Made by a program: the position numbers and the translations under genes. From Karstenula rhodostoma CBS 690.94 (taxonomy: Eukaryota; Ascomycota; Dothideomycetes; Pleosporales; Didymosphaeriaceae): 64,000 nt of DNA. Of this stretch, positions 10,346-21,891 are shown one piece after another. How positions within the stretch are numbered: position 1 is the first letter of the stretch; each line of letters opens with the position of its first letter. The notes beneath the pieces were generated by a model. It worked only from the letters and a program-made list of their open reading frames with translations, was not told where the DNA came from and did not search any database. Location: positions 84,842-148,841 of the forward strand of contig MU001512.1 in assembly GCA_010093485.1 (NCBI GenBank), given 5' to 3'.

Positions 10346-11101
10346 TTGATCAGTTTAATAATCCAACGACGAAAGACATTTCTTGCGCGAGAGGAATGGA
10401 CCACTACCCCGTTTCGCGGACATCCCAGCCCCATAATGCAGCTGCTTCTCAACAAGGCCAGCGAACTTCCGGCCCTACTAGAAAGATATTATGAGATGGT
10501 AGACCCCAAGGAGGCCTCTGACATTATCACAGTTGAGGAGCTCCGGAAAGGCTTCCGAAACATACTCGCGAGTTTTCGGGAATGGGAGCTCATGTTACAC
10601 TCCGAAGCACCGTCTCCTGCATTTTGGTCAACGTCCAATCCCAGCAGCTCGTGGTCTTCAGATGTGCATGCTCTGTGGTTCCCAAACATCATGACAACGA
10701 ACAGCCTGACGCATTGCTGGGCCTTCGAAATAATCGCAAAAAGGCACCTCAGCATGCTAGCCGGTGCAGATTCAACTTCAACGAGGCATGGTTAACAAGC
10801 ATCTCTGCGAACTCTCTCTAATCCAACTAGTGAAAAGTCAGCCGTGACTCTAGCAGAGATGATCTGTGACAGCATGCCATACGTACATAGGAACTACGTA
10901 TCTGCAGTAGCATCAGACTTTGTCTGGACAGATTTTAAATCAGTGAAAGGGACTTTCTTTTTTATACCGACAGCTGCATCTGTCGCTACGATCGCCCGCT
11001 ACATCCGTGTTAGTCCTATGTACGATTATGGGCTTGGCCCCCTGCATGGAGAATACCTTTCAACAATCGAGACGCGCTTTGCGCCGCACTGCAATATCTA
11101 G
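10346..11101 (+). pseudogene. C-terminal part of a Zn2Cys6-type transcription factor, interrupted by a stop
   Basis: One reading frame runs from about 10346 to the stop at 11099-11101, broken only by TAA at 10793-10795. The left half has an REEW...PF...SPIMQLL segment, then a long gap and ALWFPNIMTTNSLTHCWAFE. The right half has LAEMICDSMPYVHRNY and a C-terminal block around LGPLHGEYL. This order resembles the conserved C-terminal region of fungal C6-type regulators, where a W/PF block, a LWFP..A...WAF block and a final IC.S..Y segment follow each other; that is recall of family style, not an alignment. No ATG begins the frame and no DNA-binding domain is seen upstream, so it looks like a truncated, dead copy. 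The stop could come from a CAA codon by one C-to-T change. Confidence 0.5.
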
Positions 11102-11930
11102 TCCTAACCAAAGTGCCTCTCCGGAACCGCGCACGACGTAAGCCTCACTCCTACTGCTAGCAAATAACAATTATCCCGCCTAGAACGGCCGCCAGTTCCG
11201 TTTACTTCTTCTGTTGCGATAAACGAAGTTTTCAAGCATTTGCAGGAGAACTATCCAAGAATGTGATTAATGTCCCAAGCGGGCCAGTTTCCAAAGGCGC
11301 TGGGATGTGAGTACATCTAAAAGAGCACATCGCCTAGAAAAAATGTATGTCTTAGTCGCGTGCCGTCCTCCTTGCGAGTTCTTGCACAGGAGTATTGATA
11401 TAGGTAGGCCTGCACTTCGTCAAGGGTTTGTCACCCCTGCTACACCGTGAAAGAATTTTTCCTCTGAAGTTTCTGAATCACACTTTATCAGATGTGGAAC
11501 TTCGCGCGGTTTTGCAAGCCGCGGCAAAACGCTCACACTTCATCACGTTAACGATAACTTCGGCGTGCAGATATTTGCTTGCCTTAGGGCCCGGTCCTGA
11601 ATGCTTACAGAGAGTCGTCGGGATATGGTGGCTAGTCACGGTAGGAAATGGCAAGCTTTGATCTTATTGAATTGCTGGGGCTCTTCACTGCGTGGATGCC
11701 TTTCGGGTGAAAGTACGCCTATTCTTTCACGGTTGAGATACGATTTGGTCACAGTGCGCGTAACTGCAGCCACGCCTGCGCAGCACATATATCATTCCCC
11801 GCTGTCAACATCACGGCAAAAACCATGCGACTCCGCCCTCGAGTACATTCACGCCCGCCGCATACAATATCTCTCACAACCAAGTGACAAACACATTATC
11901 TCACACCCTGCTACCAGCGTCATCATCGTT
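11102..11930. other. Intergenic with one dispersed-repeat copy
   Basis: About 830 bp. Apart from the repeat copy at 11485-11535 listed separately, I see nothing to annotate. The right part is the upstream region of the gene at 11931. Confidence 0.45.
11485..11535 (+). repeat. Short dispersed repeat, third copy
   Basis: The segment starts TTATCAGATGTG, continues ACTTCGCG and ends GCAAGCCGCGGCAAAAC. It matches the two units at 45785 and 45861 across about 50 bp with a handful of mismatches, on the same strand and 34 kb away. It is not inside any gene that I can support. Confidence 0.6.
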
Positions 11931-12542
11931 ATGGCATCTCACGACACGCAAAGCACAAGCACAAGTGCCAGCACGCCCTCCCCGTCAACGCCGACGCCGA
12001 CCCCGACCACGTCCGCCCTCCCCAAATCATCGACAACACTCTTCACCACCGTACCCACCGACCTCCTCCCACGCTCCGCGACCTCCGTCTTCACAGCGCC
12101 CGTCCGCGCCCTTACGACAGGCCCGCGCGCCGTGCTAACGCTATTCCGCGGGCTCAAGCACGCGGCGAAGGCCATCGTCCGCCGACGCAAGAAGCACGAC
12201 CCCATGCAGAGCCGCATGTCGCAGATCATGCACGAAGCGCGTCTCGAGACACCCGAGGAGATTGATGAGTGGGAGGAGGTGGACACGGAAGATGTTAAGG
12301 AGGATATGCGGAGGGAGAGGTTAAGAATGAAGTGGGAGCGGAAGCGGAAGGAGAGGGAGGGGGCGGGGGTTGGGGTGGACAATGACGGGGATGAAGGTAA
12401 GTGGAGGAGATAGTGTGAGGTATATGAGGGGAAATGTTTGCTAATTTGGGCAGGACCTGTGCAAGTGTTCACTCGGAGGAGGAAGGTTAGGCACTGGGAT
12501 GACGAGTCCGAGTCTGATGGCGAGGTTATTGAGATTATCTGA
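11931..12542 (+). CDS. Small basic/acidic conserved-type protein, unknown function
   Basis: Two exons, 11931-12396 and 12454-12542; the intron GTAAGT...GCTAAT...GGGCAG is 57 bp and in phase. 184 residues. The N-terminus is a Ser/Thr/Pro-rich tail, followed by a basic stretch (AAKAIVRRRKKHDPMQSRMS), an acidic segment (TPEEIDEWEEVDTEDV), a charged helix (MRRERLRMKWERKRKER) and an acidic end (WDDESESDGEVIEII). Unspliced, the frame ends prematurely in a short Lys/Trp/Arg tail; splicing gives a tidy C-terminus, which supports the model. No named domain is recognised. The charge layout would fit a nuclear or RNA-associated protein, but that is a guess. Confidence 0.65.
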
Positions 12543-12868
12543 GTGTGGTGTTAGTGGAGATGGTTGTCGAACGTTGAGTTTGGAGGTTGTTCATGTCGGG
12601 AGATGGCAGTCTCCGCGAGTTCTTCGATTGACGTCTTGGCGCGTGGTCTTGTTTCGGCATCCATGATCAGTCCCACGATCATGTCGTATGTAGATCCTCA
12701 TCTCCTGTTCCCACGGGCATGAAAGCTCTTACTTGGCTCGCATGTTGTTGTGCATTTTTCTCCCACAGCAATATCGCCTACGCATGCAGTCCCCGCCACC
12801 CGATCGACGTCACGGCGAGATCGTACCCCGCTTCGTTGTGTCCACCTTGCACTAGCATCCAAGACCGC
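12543..12868. other. Convergent 3' intergenic region
   Basis: 326 bp between the ends of the gene at 11931 and the SRP gene at 12869. Nothing else is seen. Confidence 0.5.
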
Positions 12869-13424
12869 TCATTTCTTTCCCTTTTTTTTCTTCTTGCCAC
12901 CACCCGCTTTCGATTCCGCGGGCACCCCGCCCATCTTCACGTCCTCCTCCACCTTCACCTTCGGCGTCGAAACCGCCGCCGCCTCAGCCGGCGCGCCCAA
13001 GTCCTCCATTCCCTCCGGTAATGCGGCCTGGTGTCTCCCTAACCGTCCCAGGCTACCTATCAGCCGGCCAACCTCGGCGGCCTTGGTCGTCTGGTACTGC
13101 AAGCATGTCCCCGAGGCCGGATCGTATGTCTTGAGCACGAAGGTCGCTTTTGGTTCCAACGCGCTGTCTACCGCGGGTGCTTCTGATGTGGGCCGTGATG
13201 AGTCGGCCGGTCGTGCGGCGCGCTTCTCGAGGTACTTTGTGTTCTTTTTGATCTTACGCGCGTTGGGCTTGAGGACGGTGTATTTGGAGGTTATGTGTGT
13301 CTGCGCACAGTGAGCTGGGGCGCAAAGGGTTCTACGACGGTTGAGAGCGTACGGTGGTAGGGCGTGCCTTAAGCAGCAGCGACGATTGCTCGTACCATTC
13401 CGCGCTGGTCTCGAGGTATGGCAT
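12869..13424 (-). CDS. Signal recognition particle subunit, SRP9/SRP21 type
   Basis: Two exons, 13424-13353 and 13300-12869, intron of 47 bp (GTACGC...GCGCAG); 167 residues. The start MPYLETSAEWYEQS fits the short N-terminal helix of SRP9. The core SKYTVLKPNARKIKK and ATFVLKTYDPASGTCLQYQT carries the alpha-beta-beta-beta-alpha SRP9-21 signature, with the insert between strands that is typical of fungi. The C-terminus is lysine-rich (GGGKKKKKGKK), as in yeast Srp21. The protein would sit in the Alu-type domain of the cytosolic SRP and take part in co-translational targeting to the ER. It diverges from the DUF1308 gene. The first exon is too short to be obvious from frames alone, but it restores the family start. 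Confidence 0.88.
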
Positions 13425-13857
13425 TGTGGAAGCAAAGCTGGGGTATCTATGTGAATGGAGCTGGGGGTTGTAGATGCATAGATGTGGAGTAGCTTTTGGC
13501 GGGGCTCGGAGTCCGGAAAAGTTATTGGCCGTGTCCCGCCCTACAGTCGCCCTTTCGCCCCAGTGTGCAGACTGAGCAATCGAAGGTTCGAGCTTACCAG
13601 AGCGTTCCTGCCTAAATTATCTTGTTATTTATCTCAAACATCCTTCACCTATTTTTGTGCCCAATCCGGTGGCCTGGTAGCACCAGCAGCAGCCAGGGAA
13701 TCAGAAAATCGATACGCGAGACGAACGCCTCCAAGCGTGTCACATTGAGTCAGGGTCCCTGCATATCGAAACGTCGAAGACCCCGGAAGTACTACCACGC
13801 TGTGTGAACGTCTTGCTTACAACGCAAACGCATTGCGTACGGAACACACAGAGCAAA
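13425..13857. promoter_or_regulatory. Divergent promoter region, SRP9-type gene / DUF1308 gene
   Basis: 433 bp between two outward-facing starts. No individual element is called. Confidence 0.5.
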
Positions 13858-15330
13858 ATGGCCGACTCGCTAGCTTCCAGTGTCCAAGCCATGGATCTGG
13901 ATGCACCTGATGTCGACACACTTATCGAAAGATGCAAAACACTGCACGAAGAAGTCGAGCAATACGTTGCAGCCGTTGATAACAGCCAAAAGCAGGCCAA
14001 GATACCATACCAAGTGGAATATCGCACCCTGCGGAGCGACTTCAAGAACGAACTGGCGTTTCTCCAAAAGTTAAAGAGCGCAAATCACCCACCGGAGAAG
14101 GCTCGGCATTATGCCGCGTCGTCAAATCTTCTGTACTATGAGGCGCTCTGGGCAACTGCGAAAAGGTCGTCAGGTCTACTCGCGTTCCGAAAATACTTCT
14201 ATTGGAATCGACAGAAGGGTCAGATTAAGAATGGGACCAGCTCTTTCAGAGGCGGCGCGTCCAAGGGGAAGACCTCTGCGTTGGTGGACATAGTGGCTGC
14301 CGATGGCATGGAATGGATACGCGTATCGACCACGTCAGAGAAACGACTGTTGTTCGACCTTGCTAAGCTAGGCTGGCAAAACGATTCCGACTCCGAGATG
14401 GAAGACACTACTCCGACCAATTGGGAAGATGAGGACGACGACGACCAGGTCGAGATTGTCAAGAGCGCGCGCGAAATGGCTCGGGCCGCGCGAGCGAACC
14501 CAATGCGTGGGCACGCGCCGAAAGTACGGTACGTCCTGACGCGATTAGCATCAGGAAGACTCAAAGAGGTGGACATGATTCTAGACAAAATGAGAGCGGT
14601 CGGCATAACGGTCGAGTGTGCGAATGAGATACCAGCCACTCCATCGGTTCAGGATGCGCTTCCGAATCTGTTGGTTGATCGATCGAGGACGCTTTCCAAG
14701 ACGCTGAACATCGACTGCACTATTCTTCTGGCATTGATATCAGACATTTCGCATGGTGAATGCGAGATATTGGACTGGTATCCCAGCGAGGTCCGCGCCC
14801 AGATCCTCGAAGAGCAACAAGAAAAGCTCCTCCCAACACACCTCTATCCAGCAATCGGCTCCCATCCCATGGTTACCACACAAGAAGCCGCCGAACAGAT
14901 GAATGTCATCGTCGACACCCTCGCCACCGACGCTGAAAAACGCCGCGCAAACCTCCTCCTCGCCCAACGTGACTGTCAAGACATGTCCCCCGCCGACATC
15001 TTTACCGAATGGCAAACACTCTCCACTCACCCCTCACCATCAACCTTCCAGCTTCCAATCCGTGTTTTCCCCGCTGATATCCCGTCCCGCATCGGCCTGC
15101 TCCCTGCTGTCGCGGAGAAGATGCAAACTGAGTTGGGACAGCTGAATACGGCGATATTCTTCTACGGGTGGGCGGAGGGCCTCACAACGCTGAGCAGCAA
15201 TCGCGCGAGGGCGAAGCAGATCGAGCGGTTCATCAACGAGGTGGGCCTGAAAGATGGAGAGTCGGGACCGCACGTGTGGTTGTGTGGGGAGAGCAGGAGT
15301 CTGATCGCCAAGTGTGGGCGGAGAAGGTAA
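13858..15330 (+). CDS. DUF1308 (UPF0415/C7orf25-like) protein
   Basis: Single exon, 490 residues from the ATG at 13858; the open frame upstream has no other ATG. The N-terminal ~100 residues are helical (TLIERCKTLHEEVEQYV). An acidic linker follows at about 180-205 (TNWEDEDDDDQVEIV). The C-terminal DUF1308 domain runs from about residue 286 to the end, with DCTILLALISDISHGE at its start and the characteristic FFYGWAEGLTTLSSNRARAK near its end. The family is widespread in eukaryotes and has been described as PIN-domain-like; its biochemical activity is not established to my knowledge. The gene diverges from the SRP gene. Confidence 0.88.
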   Translation: MADSLASSVQAMDLDAPDVDTLIERCKTLHEEVEQYVAAVDNSQKQAKIPYQVEYRTLRSDFKNELAFLQKLKSANHPPEKARHYAASSNLLYYEALWATAKRSSGLLAFRKYFYWNRQKGQIKNGTSSFRGGASKGKTSALVDIVAADGMEWIRVSTTSEKRLLFDLAKLGWQNDSDSEMEDTTPTNWEDEDDDDQVEIVKSAREMARAARANPMRGHAPKVRYVLTRLASGRLKEVDMILDKMRAVGITVECANEIPATPSVQDALPNLLVDRSRTLSKTLNIDCTILLALISDISHGECEILDWYPSEVRAQILEEQQEKLLPTHLYPAIGSHPMVTTQEAAEQMNVIVDTLATDAEKRRANLLLAQRDCQDMSPADIFTEWQTLSTHPSPSTFQLPIRVFPADIPSRIGLLPAVAEKMQTELGQLNTAIFFYGWAEGLTTLSSNRARAKQIERFINEVGLKDGESGPHVWLCGESRSLIAKCGRRR

Positions 15331-16414
15331 AACATGCGTTGGGAGAGGTCGTATCGATGGGGAGGCCCCGGAAGTACCTTGCTGTATTACATTGTGATGG
15401 GCTCATCGCCTCGAGACATAGGTCAGCTTTGCATAGAGGTAGCAAATACAGACATGGCTGATGTGGAGCCTTTCGCCGAAACTTGGATGTTGACATGAAA
15501 GAAGCGCTACAGCTGAAGACGACTCACGTCACGACAAAATACAAACCAAGTGTGGAACATGAACTCCGAGGCAAATTACCTGCCTAGAAGCGCCGTGGCT
15601 CAACCAGGTTTGTAAGAGTGCAAGGTGGAGCGTTCGGGCCGTGCGGGCTGAGTCTAGATAGTGGAGGCAATTTGATGGGTGCCCCAAACAGGTTCTCCAA
15701 GGTGGAGAACAGGATCTGCTCCACTGCGGACATGAATGAGACTAGGAGATCGAGTGCAGTTGATCAGGGTCGCGTTTCCAGCTTTCTGCTTGGAGTGTGC
15801 GCCGCGCGCCGCGTTCGGTCCCGTCGGAGAGCTGTTGTGATGTGAGGTGGGATTGGATCCTGTTGAGACGCTTCAGCTGCAAACGATGCCTTGCATAGCA
15901 CGGCTGAGGAGCCGTGAGCACCGAGCCGCCTTATATGCAGGTTGCGCAACGGCTGTCCTTGCTTAGTGCGGGCGCTGGGCGGCTTCATAGGCTGGTAGGA
16001 GATCGGTCGATAATGGGTGAAACAAGCGTTCTCGTGATCCGGCGGGCGGTGTTGGTGTTGTGCGGCTGTCGCCGTGGCAACGCGGCGTCCAAAATAAACG
16101 GCGGATACTCGGCCGCTCGCTATCACCACCCCAAGTCCAGGCCATCTCCAACATTGCATCACGCCCGGCGCCCGCACAAACACACACCCTGAACTTCCTC
16201 ACTCCGCTTCACTGCAACCCCCGCGACTCGACGTGCGCGGCTCCGCTCATTTGCTTGCGCCTGCGCCTGCCTGCGCTGAAGGATCGCGCCTGCCACGACG
16301 ACACATACGCTACGGGACAATTCCTCGGTTCAGCAGCTCCCCCACCTGCACGCAGATCATTCGTGCATGCGACTTGACAGACGACGATACTAGCCGGGAG
16401 GCTCACCAGTCGCA
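15331..16414. other. Intergenic upstream of the Ase1-type gene
   Basis: About 1.08 kb with GC-rich short frames on both strands but no recognisable protein. It includes the promoter of the MAP65 gene at 16415. Confidence 0.45.
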
Positions 16415-18770
16415 ATGGACACGAGCTACCTGGCCCAGCAAGTCACCACCATCATCGGCCAGCTGCACGGTCTCTTTGACGAGATCGGCGTCGCCAGCCA
16501 TGAGCGCGACTCGCGCGAGGCCGAGGTGAGCGCAGGTGCTTCGCAACAGAGGCAGCAGTGCATGCTAACGCGCGTAGCTCTTCTCGGCGCTGTCGGAGAC
16601 ACTCCACAGTCAGCTTAAGCAGACGACTAATGAGAAACACGAGATGACGGAGGAGGCCGAGCGCCTGATCAGCACCATTCGCCAGATGGAAGCTTCACTG
16701 GACGATAACAAGCCGAACCCCAACTACGACGTGGAAGACGACCTCGAGGTCACGTACCCGCTGACGCGCTGCCTCAAGGAGCTGAAGGAGAAGTACAGCA
16801 GCGTCAGCAAACTGCACCGCGAGCGCTTCGAGCAAGTGCGGAGTATGTCAACATTTTCCCATTGCAATTCAATGTACTGACGCGTCGCAGAACTTGCCGA
16901 AGCCCTCGAATCCTACGCGTCGCACTTGGACAGCGACTTTGTGAAGGTCAAGCTGCCTCCCACCGCGCCAAATGCGGCTATTTCACCCTCCTTCGACGTC
17001 TCGTCGTCGTATGTCGCCTCCCTCGACCGCGAGTTCTCACGCGTGTACGAAGAGTACAATCGTCGCTTAAACACCGTCCAGACGCTATGCCAGGAAATGA
17101 TCCAACTGTGGGCAGAGCTAGGCACGCCCCAGGCACAGACTGACACCTCCGTCGTCAAGTACTACCGCGAGGCTCCCGAGCAGCTCGGCCTGCACAACGA
17201 AGACATCGCCGAGCTCAAGGCGAAGAAAGAGCGACTCGTTGAGGAGAAGCGCGGTCGCGAGCGACGACTCGGACAGTTGCGCTCCACCATTGAAGACTTG
17301 TGGGACCGCTTGAACGTCGACCAGGCGGAGCGCAAGCAGTTCTTGGCCAGCAACCGGGGCTGTGGTCTGCGAGCGATCAACGAATTCGAGGACGAGCTCG
17401 AGCGCCTGAACGAGCTGAAGCGCCAGAACCTGCACGTCTTCGTCGAGGAAGCGCGGGTGAAGCTGCAAGATCTCTGGGACGCGCTGTACTTCTCCGAGGA
17501 GGAGATGCTTGACTTTACACCTGCCTTCTCCGACGTCTGCACCGATGCCCTTCTCTCCTCACACGAAGCCGAAATCTCCCGCCTGGAAGTACTCAAGGAA
17601 CAACGGCTACCGATTCTCCGGAAGATCGATAGGCATCGCGAACTCATCAAGGAGCGCGAGGATCTGGCGCAGTCAAGTCAGGACGCGTCGCGTCTGATGG
17701 GAAAGGGACAAAAAGGAGAGAGGCGCGATCCAGGAAAACTGCTACGAGAAGAGAAGATGAGGAAACGCATCTCAAAGGAACTGCCCAAGATCGAAGCTGA
17801 GCTGAAGGCGACGCTTGAAGGGTGGGAGGACGAGTATGGCCGGCCTTTCCTGGTCCTGGGCGAGCGCTATCTCGATGAGCTGTATGCTTGCGCCCAGAGA
17901 GCTCCGCCGCCACGATCCAAGACTCCATCCGCTACCCCCATGCCCATCAAAGGACATGGGAAATCTCAATCCGCCAGTTCAGTCAGTCGGGCTGGGAGTG
18001 TTCGCGGCCCGCCACCTCCCACCAGGTCGAAGACGCCGGCACCCAATTTCGGCGCCAGCACCATAGGACGCCACCCATTCGCAAGCTCGACCATGTCGGC
18101 AGCCCCAGGATCGAAGAGTCCCTCTAAAATTCCAGCTCGTGCCCCCTTGAAAACGATACCGCACGGTGGTAACTCACCGGAACGCAGGATGGCCCCATCG
18201 TCTCGCGAAGATCTCAGGGAATCAACGATGCGAAAGATGCCTCCGCCAATGGCGCCTCCCCCACGAATGAAGGACTTGTTTCTTCCTCCCGAGCCAGTGG
18301 CAACACCTTCGAATCGATTCGACTTCAACCGTGGCGAGCGTAGCGAGAGCATTGTACGCCACGTACCCCCCGAGGATACTTTTGACGACCGCTCCTACCT
18401 GTCGCAAACCATGCGCTCGAACTACACGCCACAGTACATTCCTCCGAGCAGACAAATATCGCAGACGTCGTCGACCGGGACGGGTGCTACTATGCAATCT
18501 GGCTCCGAGAACTGGGAGACGTTCAGCGAGCAATCGGACGAGCCCCCCGAGCGCGACGCCGACCTCTACTACCACCGACAACAAATGGCACGAAGCAAAC
18601 GCTTCACGCCCGAGGGTGGACACGCCGCGTCGCCACGCAGTGTGCACGGCAAAAAGCTGCGTGGTATTCGTCCGGTAGACGGTGCGTACATGGTCGAGGA
18701 CGGCGGCCACATGGTGCGCACAGTCGAAGGAAGCGAGTGTGGATGGACCGACGACGGCGACGCGTACTAG
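16415..18770 (+). CDS. ase1: Microtubule cross-linker of the MAP65/Ase1/PRC1 family
   Basis: Three exons, 16415-16525, 16578-16842 and 16891-18770, with introns GTGAGC...GCTAAC...TAG (52 bp) and GTATGT...TACTGAC...CAG (48 bp); 751 residues. The family bundles antiparallel microtubules at the spindle midzone and is needed for anaphase spindle stability. The first ~440 residues are coiled-coil; LFDEIGV at the N-terminus and the block ELKRQNLHVFVEEARVKLQ, then LWDALYFSEEEM, match the conserved MAP65 microtubule-binding region. The C-terminal ~300 residues are disordered and rich in Pro, Ser and basic residues, as expected for the regulated tail; several S/T-P sites could serve Cdk. Exons 1 and 2 are short and were placed by phase and by the continuity of the coiled coil. 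Confidence 0.93.
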
Positions 18771-20515
18771 GAGAATCGCAAACCTTGTGAAGCATAACCT
18801 CATCTCCTGGGCAGAGGAACACGCGGCGACCACGACGCTTCCTCTTCGATACCTGGACCTACTTTAGTACGATCGCATCATGTTTGACGCGCTACGTCTT
18901 GGGTTCCTCTTTATCTGTTGTCCTCCATTCTTGGATACGATTGAAACATGGCAGACGAACCTTGCATCGACGAACGACGCGGACGAACTCACGGCCACTC
19001 TGACGAATGTCTTCTCGAGCGCGTTTGGCGTCTATTTCACCTCCTTCACTTTCACCTGCTGCGGCCTTCCTTTATTGTAATTCCTCACTACTTGGCGGAT
19101 GTTTGCATCATTACCGGAAAAGACGTTTTCTCTCCTACTTCTACGAAAGGGTGGACCAGACTGGGCAGCGGGCCTGTCCTGCTCCCTTGCCTTTCCTTTC
19201 CTTGTTACTTGAAACATAATTTTTTTTTGGCTAGTGTTTGTCTGTTTTGCATGCTGCGACTGGCGTTGGGCGTATGAGGGTGGATGGATGGAGAGAAGTG
19301 TGGAGGTATTGTTGCAAGTGCTGTGCTGTGCTGTGCTGTGCTGCGCTGCATGAGGGCGGGGTGTGGATGTATCAGTAGGGACGTGGGTGTGTGACGGATG
19401 AAATGGAAATGGAAATGGAAATGAGATTCGTTACATGCAAATGTTTTCTTGGTGCTGCTGGTCGTGATGATGTGATGTCTATTACAAAAGCGACTGCGTT
19501 AACACCGACAAACGACGGGCATCCGTCACATCCTCTCTTCCAGTCATCATCTGCCGCGTGTGCGAGACCGTCTGGTCGTACATGTGCCTTGTACCGCGGA
19601 CGCCCGGTGTTCTACTACGTACAACAAACGCTCTTTCGTCCGCCACCTCCTCTACTCTACTCTCCTCTGTTATAGTGTTTCCGTCCTATCTCCCCGTTCT
19701 GCCGACGTGCTGGCGAAGACACTTCTCCCGCGGTAGGAGGGGCGTGGGGGAAGGCTGGGTATGGGGATGTTACGTGGGAAGTGGTGGTCGGGGGTTAAGG
19801 GGTGGATGTGGGTATAGGATGGACGTCGTTTAGGATGGGAGGTGGAGAGGAGGTTAGGAGGTGTGATTGGGGTGGTGGAAACTGGGAGGTGGGTTGAGGG
19901 GATCGATATATCAGGGCTGGGGGGTGCGGTTCTTATCCAACATCTGGCGTTTGTTGTATATTTATTCGGCTGTACTGTTAAACAAAGCTTATCCACCTCG
20001 CCGTATCCACTGCTACAAGAGATCAGTATCAGCTCCGTCAAAGTAACACAGACACAAGACCTTTCGTCACACTGGACTGAGGTATCGCAGTACCACCACC
20101 TCCTGCTGAGCGCGAGATGCTTGGTTCGCCACATGCCCTCCTCGCGCGGGCTAAGATTGCAGTGCCTTTCGTCCCATCTCTGGTGGTGGAAATCTACTGG
20201 CTGTGGCTGTGGAAATCTACTGGCTGGGTGGGTGGTTGCATTTTCGTTTGCGGGTCGTCGGGGCTAAGATTGCAGTGTTTTCGTCTGATCTTTTTGCTTT
20301 GCGTAGGCGTATCACGTGTTTGGGGCGTGCGTGGTAGGTTTGGGATTTGATGAATCTATCTGCCGTATGTTAAGGCAATGAACAGTGTAAGACTGATTGA
20401 TGGGAAGGCAGCGTTTCAATATAGTTCAAGATTATAGCGGTGTGTACTTGGGAGATATTAGGTTATGCCAGCAACGCGAAGGGGTATCATCCAATCCACT
20501 CATCCATCTCCAACC
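18771..20515. other. Long intergenic region with simple repeats and two dispersed motifs
   Basis: About 1.75 kb. It contains a (GTGCT)n tract near 19318-19350, a run of GGAAAT units near 19400-19425, a local 18 bp direct repeat (GTGGAAATCTACTGGCTG) near 20186-20226, and two copies of the dispersed motif GGGGCTAAGATTGCAGTG (20148-20164 and 20260-20277). No protein gene is supported; the left part is the 3' side of the Ase1-type gene. Confidence 0.5.
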
Positions 20516-21109
20516 TCACTTCCTCTCCTCGTCCATCGCAATCTCAAACATCTCCTTCGCCAGCCCCGCGACCTGCCCGCCCAGCCCCGCCAGTCCAGCC
20601 TTGATCGCCTCCACCGTCTCGGCCTTCAGCGCGCCCTTCCTGGAATACACATCCACGCCCGCCGGCGTGAATAGAGTCTTCGCGAAGAAGGTAACCACAT
20701 ACGCGTTGTCTGTGCCCTCCTCGTCCCCATACGCTAGTATCTCCCACTTGGAGCTCGCGATCACGAGCCAGCCCTTGCCGCGCCAGCTGTACGCCAGACT
20801 CGCTGTGTCTTCTCCCTCCCCTGCCGCAGCGGTATTCGGGACAGAGAAAGGCTTGTCCAGACCGTGTACCGTCTTCGTCTTCGCGGAGGTCGAGGAAAGA
20901 GGCTGGTAGGTGACGAGGTCGTCGAGTTGTGGCGGGGACGAGGACGGGACGGGGGTGTAGGTAATGACAACATTTTTATTCTTCTTCCACATGGGCAGGG
21001 TGGAGTGTGTGACGTTCCAGGGGCCTGTGAGCCATTGCAGGGTTGGCGGGGCGATGGAGGGGGAGGGCTGGGTGGTGGGGAGGGTCGAGGGCGCGCGCAG
21101 GGTGACCAT
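20516..21109 (-). CDS. Calycin/lipocalin-like conserved protein
   Basis: Single exon, 197 residues from the ATG at 21109 (MVTLRAPS); the frame extends upstream but only with a non-ATG start. It contains LQWLTGPWNVTHSTLPMWKK, then a strand-rich middle (LDDLVTYQPL), a SWRGKGWLVIASSKWEILAYG block and YVVTFFAKTLFTPAGVDVYS. This pattern of Gly-x-Trp near the start followed by alternating strands fits a calycin-type beta barrel; I recall such unnamed proteins in other fungi. The ligand and role are unknown. The C-terminus is helical (AETVEAIKAGLAGLGGQVAG). No signal peptide is visible. Confidence 0.72.
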   Translation of the reverse strand: MVTLRAPSTLPTTQPSPSIAPPTLQWLTGPWNVTHSTLPMWKKNKNVVITYTPVPSSSPPQLDDLVTYQPLSSTSAKTKTVHGLDKPFSVPNTAAAGEGEDTASLAYSWRGKGWLVIASSKWEILAYGDEEGTDNAYVVTFFAKTLFTPAGVDVYSRKGALKAETVEAIKAGLAGLGGQVAGLAKEMFEIAMDEERK

Positions 21110-21891
21110 GGTAACGTAACTGGTTGCTGCGGTCGTGCACAGTACAGTACGTGGGGCGGGATATGATCGATCTACGTGGGGAGGCTGGGTTGCGGTGGGA
21201 CGAAATGGCTGGTTTGCTGCCACGTAGGTATTGAAGTCGTCAGAACATGGTGAGAAGATAATAACAAGGAAATCAACAATGGCGCATCTTTTCTCCTTTC
21301 AGACCAAACACTACAGCGCGTCGCAGAGCCTCCTACCTACCCGCCACGCCAAAAACACCCGAGGCTGGAGATCGTCGCGGCGCCGCCAGGGTCCGTGCCT
21401 GACATCACACAATCCCGCACACAAGCCGTCTCGCTCCACCAGGGCCAGCGAAACATGCACCCCAATGGCGAACGCAACGTCACGACCACCTATTCTTAGC
21501 CGGCTGCTGCGCGCCCGCGTTGCGTCTCAGCGGTGGCGTGGTGCCGCCGGGTGGCCGGGCTGACGACGCCTGAGACTGGAGCAGTGTCGAGGGGGCGGTG
21601 CAGAGGCGTCTCGTATGCACCGTCCAGCGTGCGGCTCCACAGCGAGAACACGCCTATTTACCGCTGACGGACGGGTAAGCCTTTAAGATTGTGCCGTGCT
21701 GCTGTATGGTTGGGGATATTTTAGAGCTTTGTTTGCTCTTTTGTTGTGTCTGAGGTTGAGTTTTTTTGTCACATCCTGTCGCTTCAATCAAGACAATATA
21801 CTATCTACTGTCGCTCAACGAAGACGATATAATCTCTACTGTTGCTGCATAAATTCAATCGGTAGAAATCGCACATTCACACCTCTCCACC
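21110..21891. promoter_or_regulatory. Divergent intergenic region, calycin-like / PLC-like genes
   Basis: About 780 bp between two outward-facing starts. Short frames only; no element is named. Confidence 0.45.

Noticed and set aside
11180..11290. Frame with VYFFCCDKRSFQAF and NVINVPSGPVSKGAG that looks protein-like.
   Set aside because: Only about 40 codons, no start and no family that I can name; possibly a relic, but not supportable.
18222..18833. Minus-strand frame of 203 codons.
   Set aside because: Antisense shadow of the Ase1-type gene tail, without family features.
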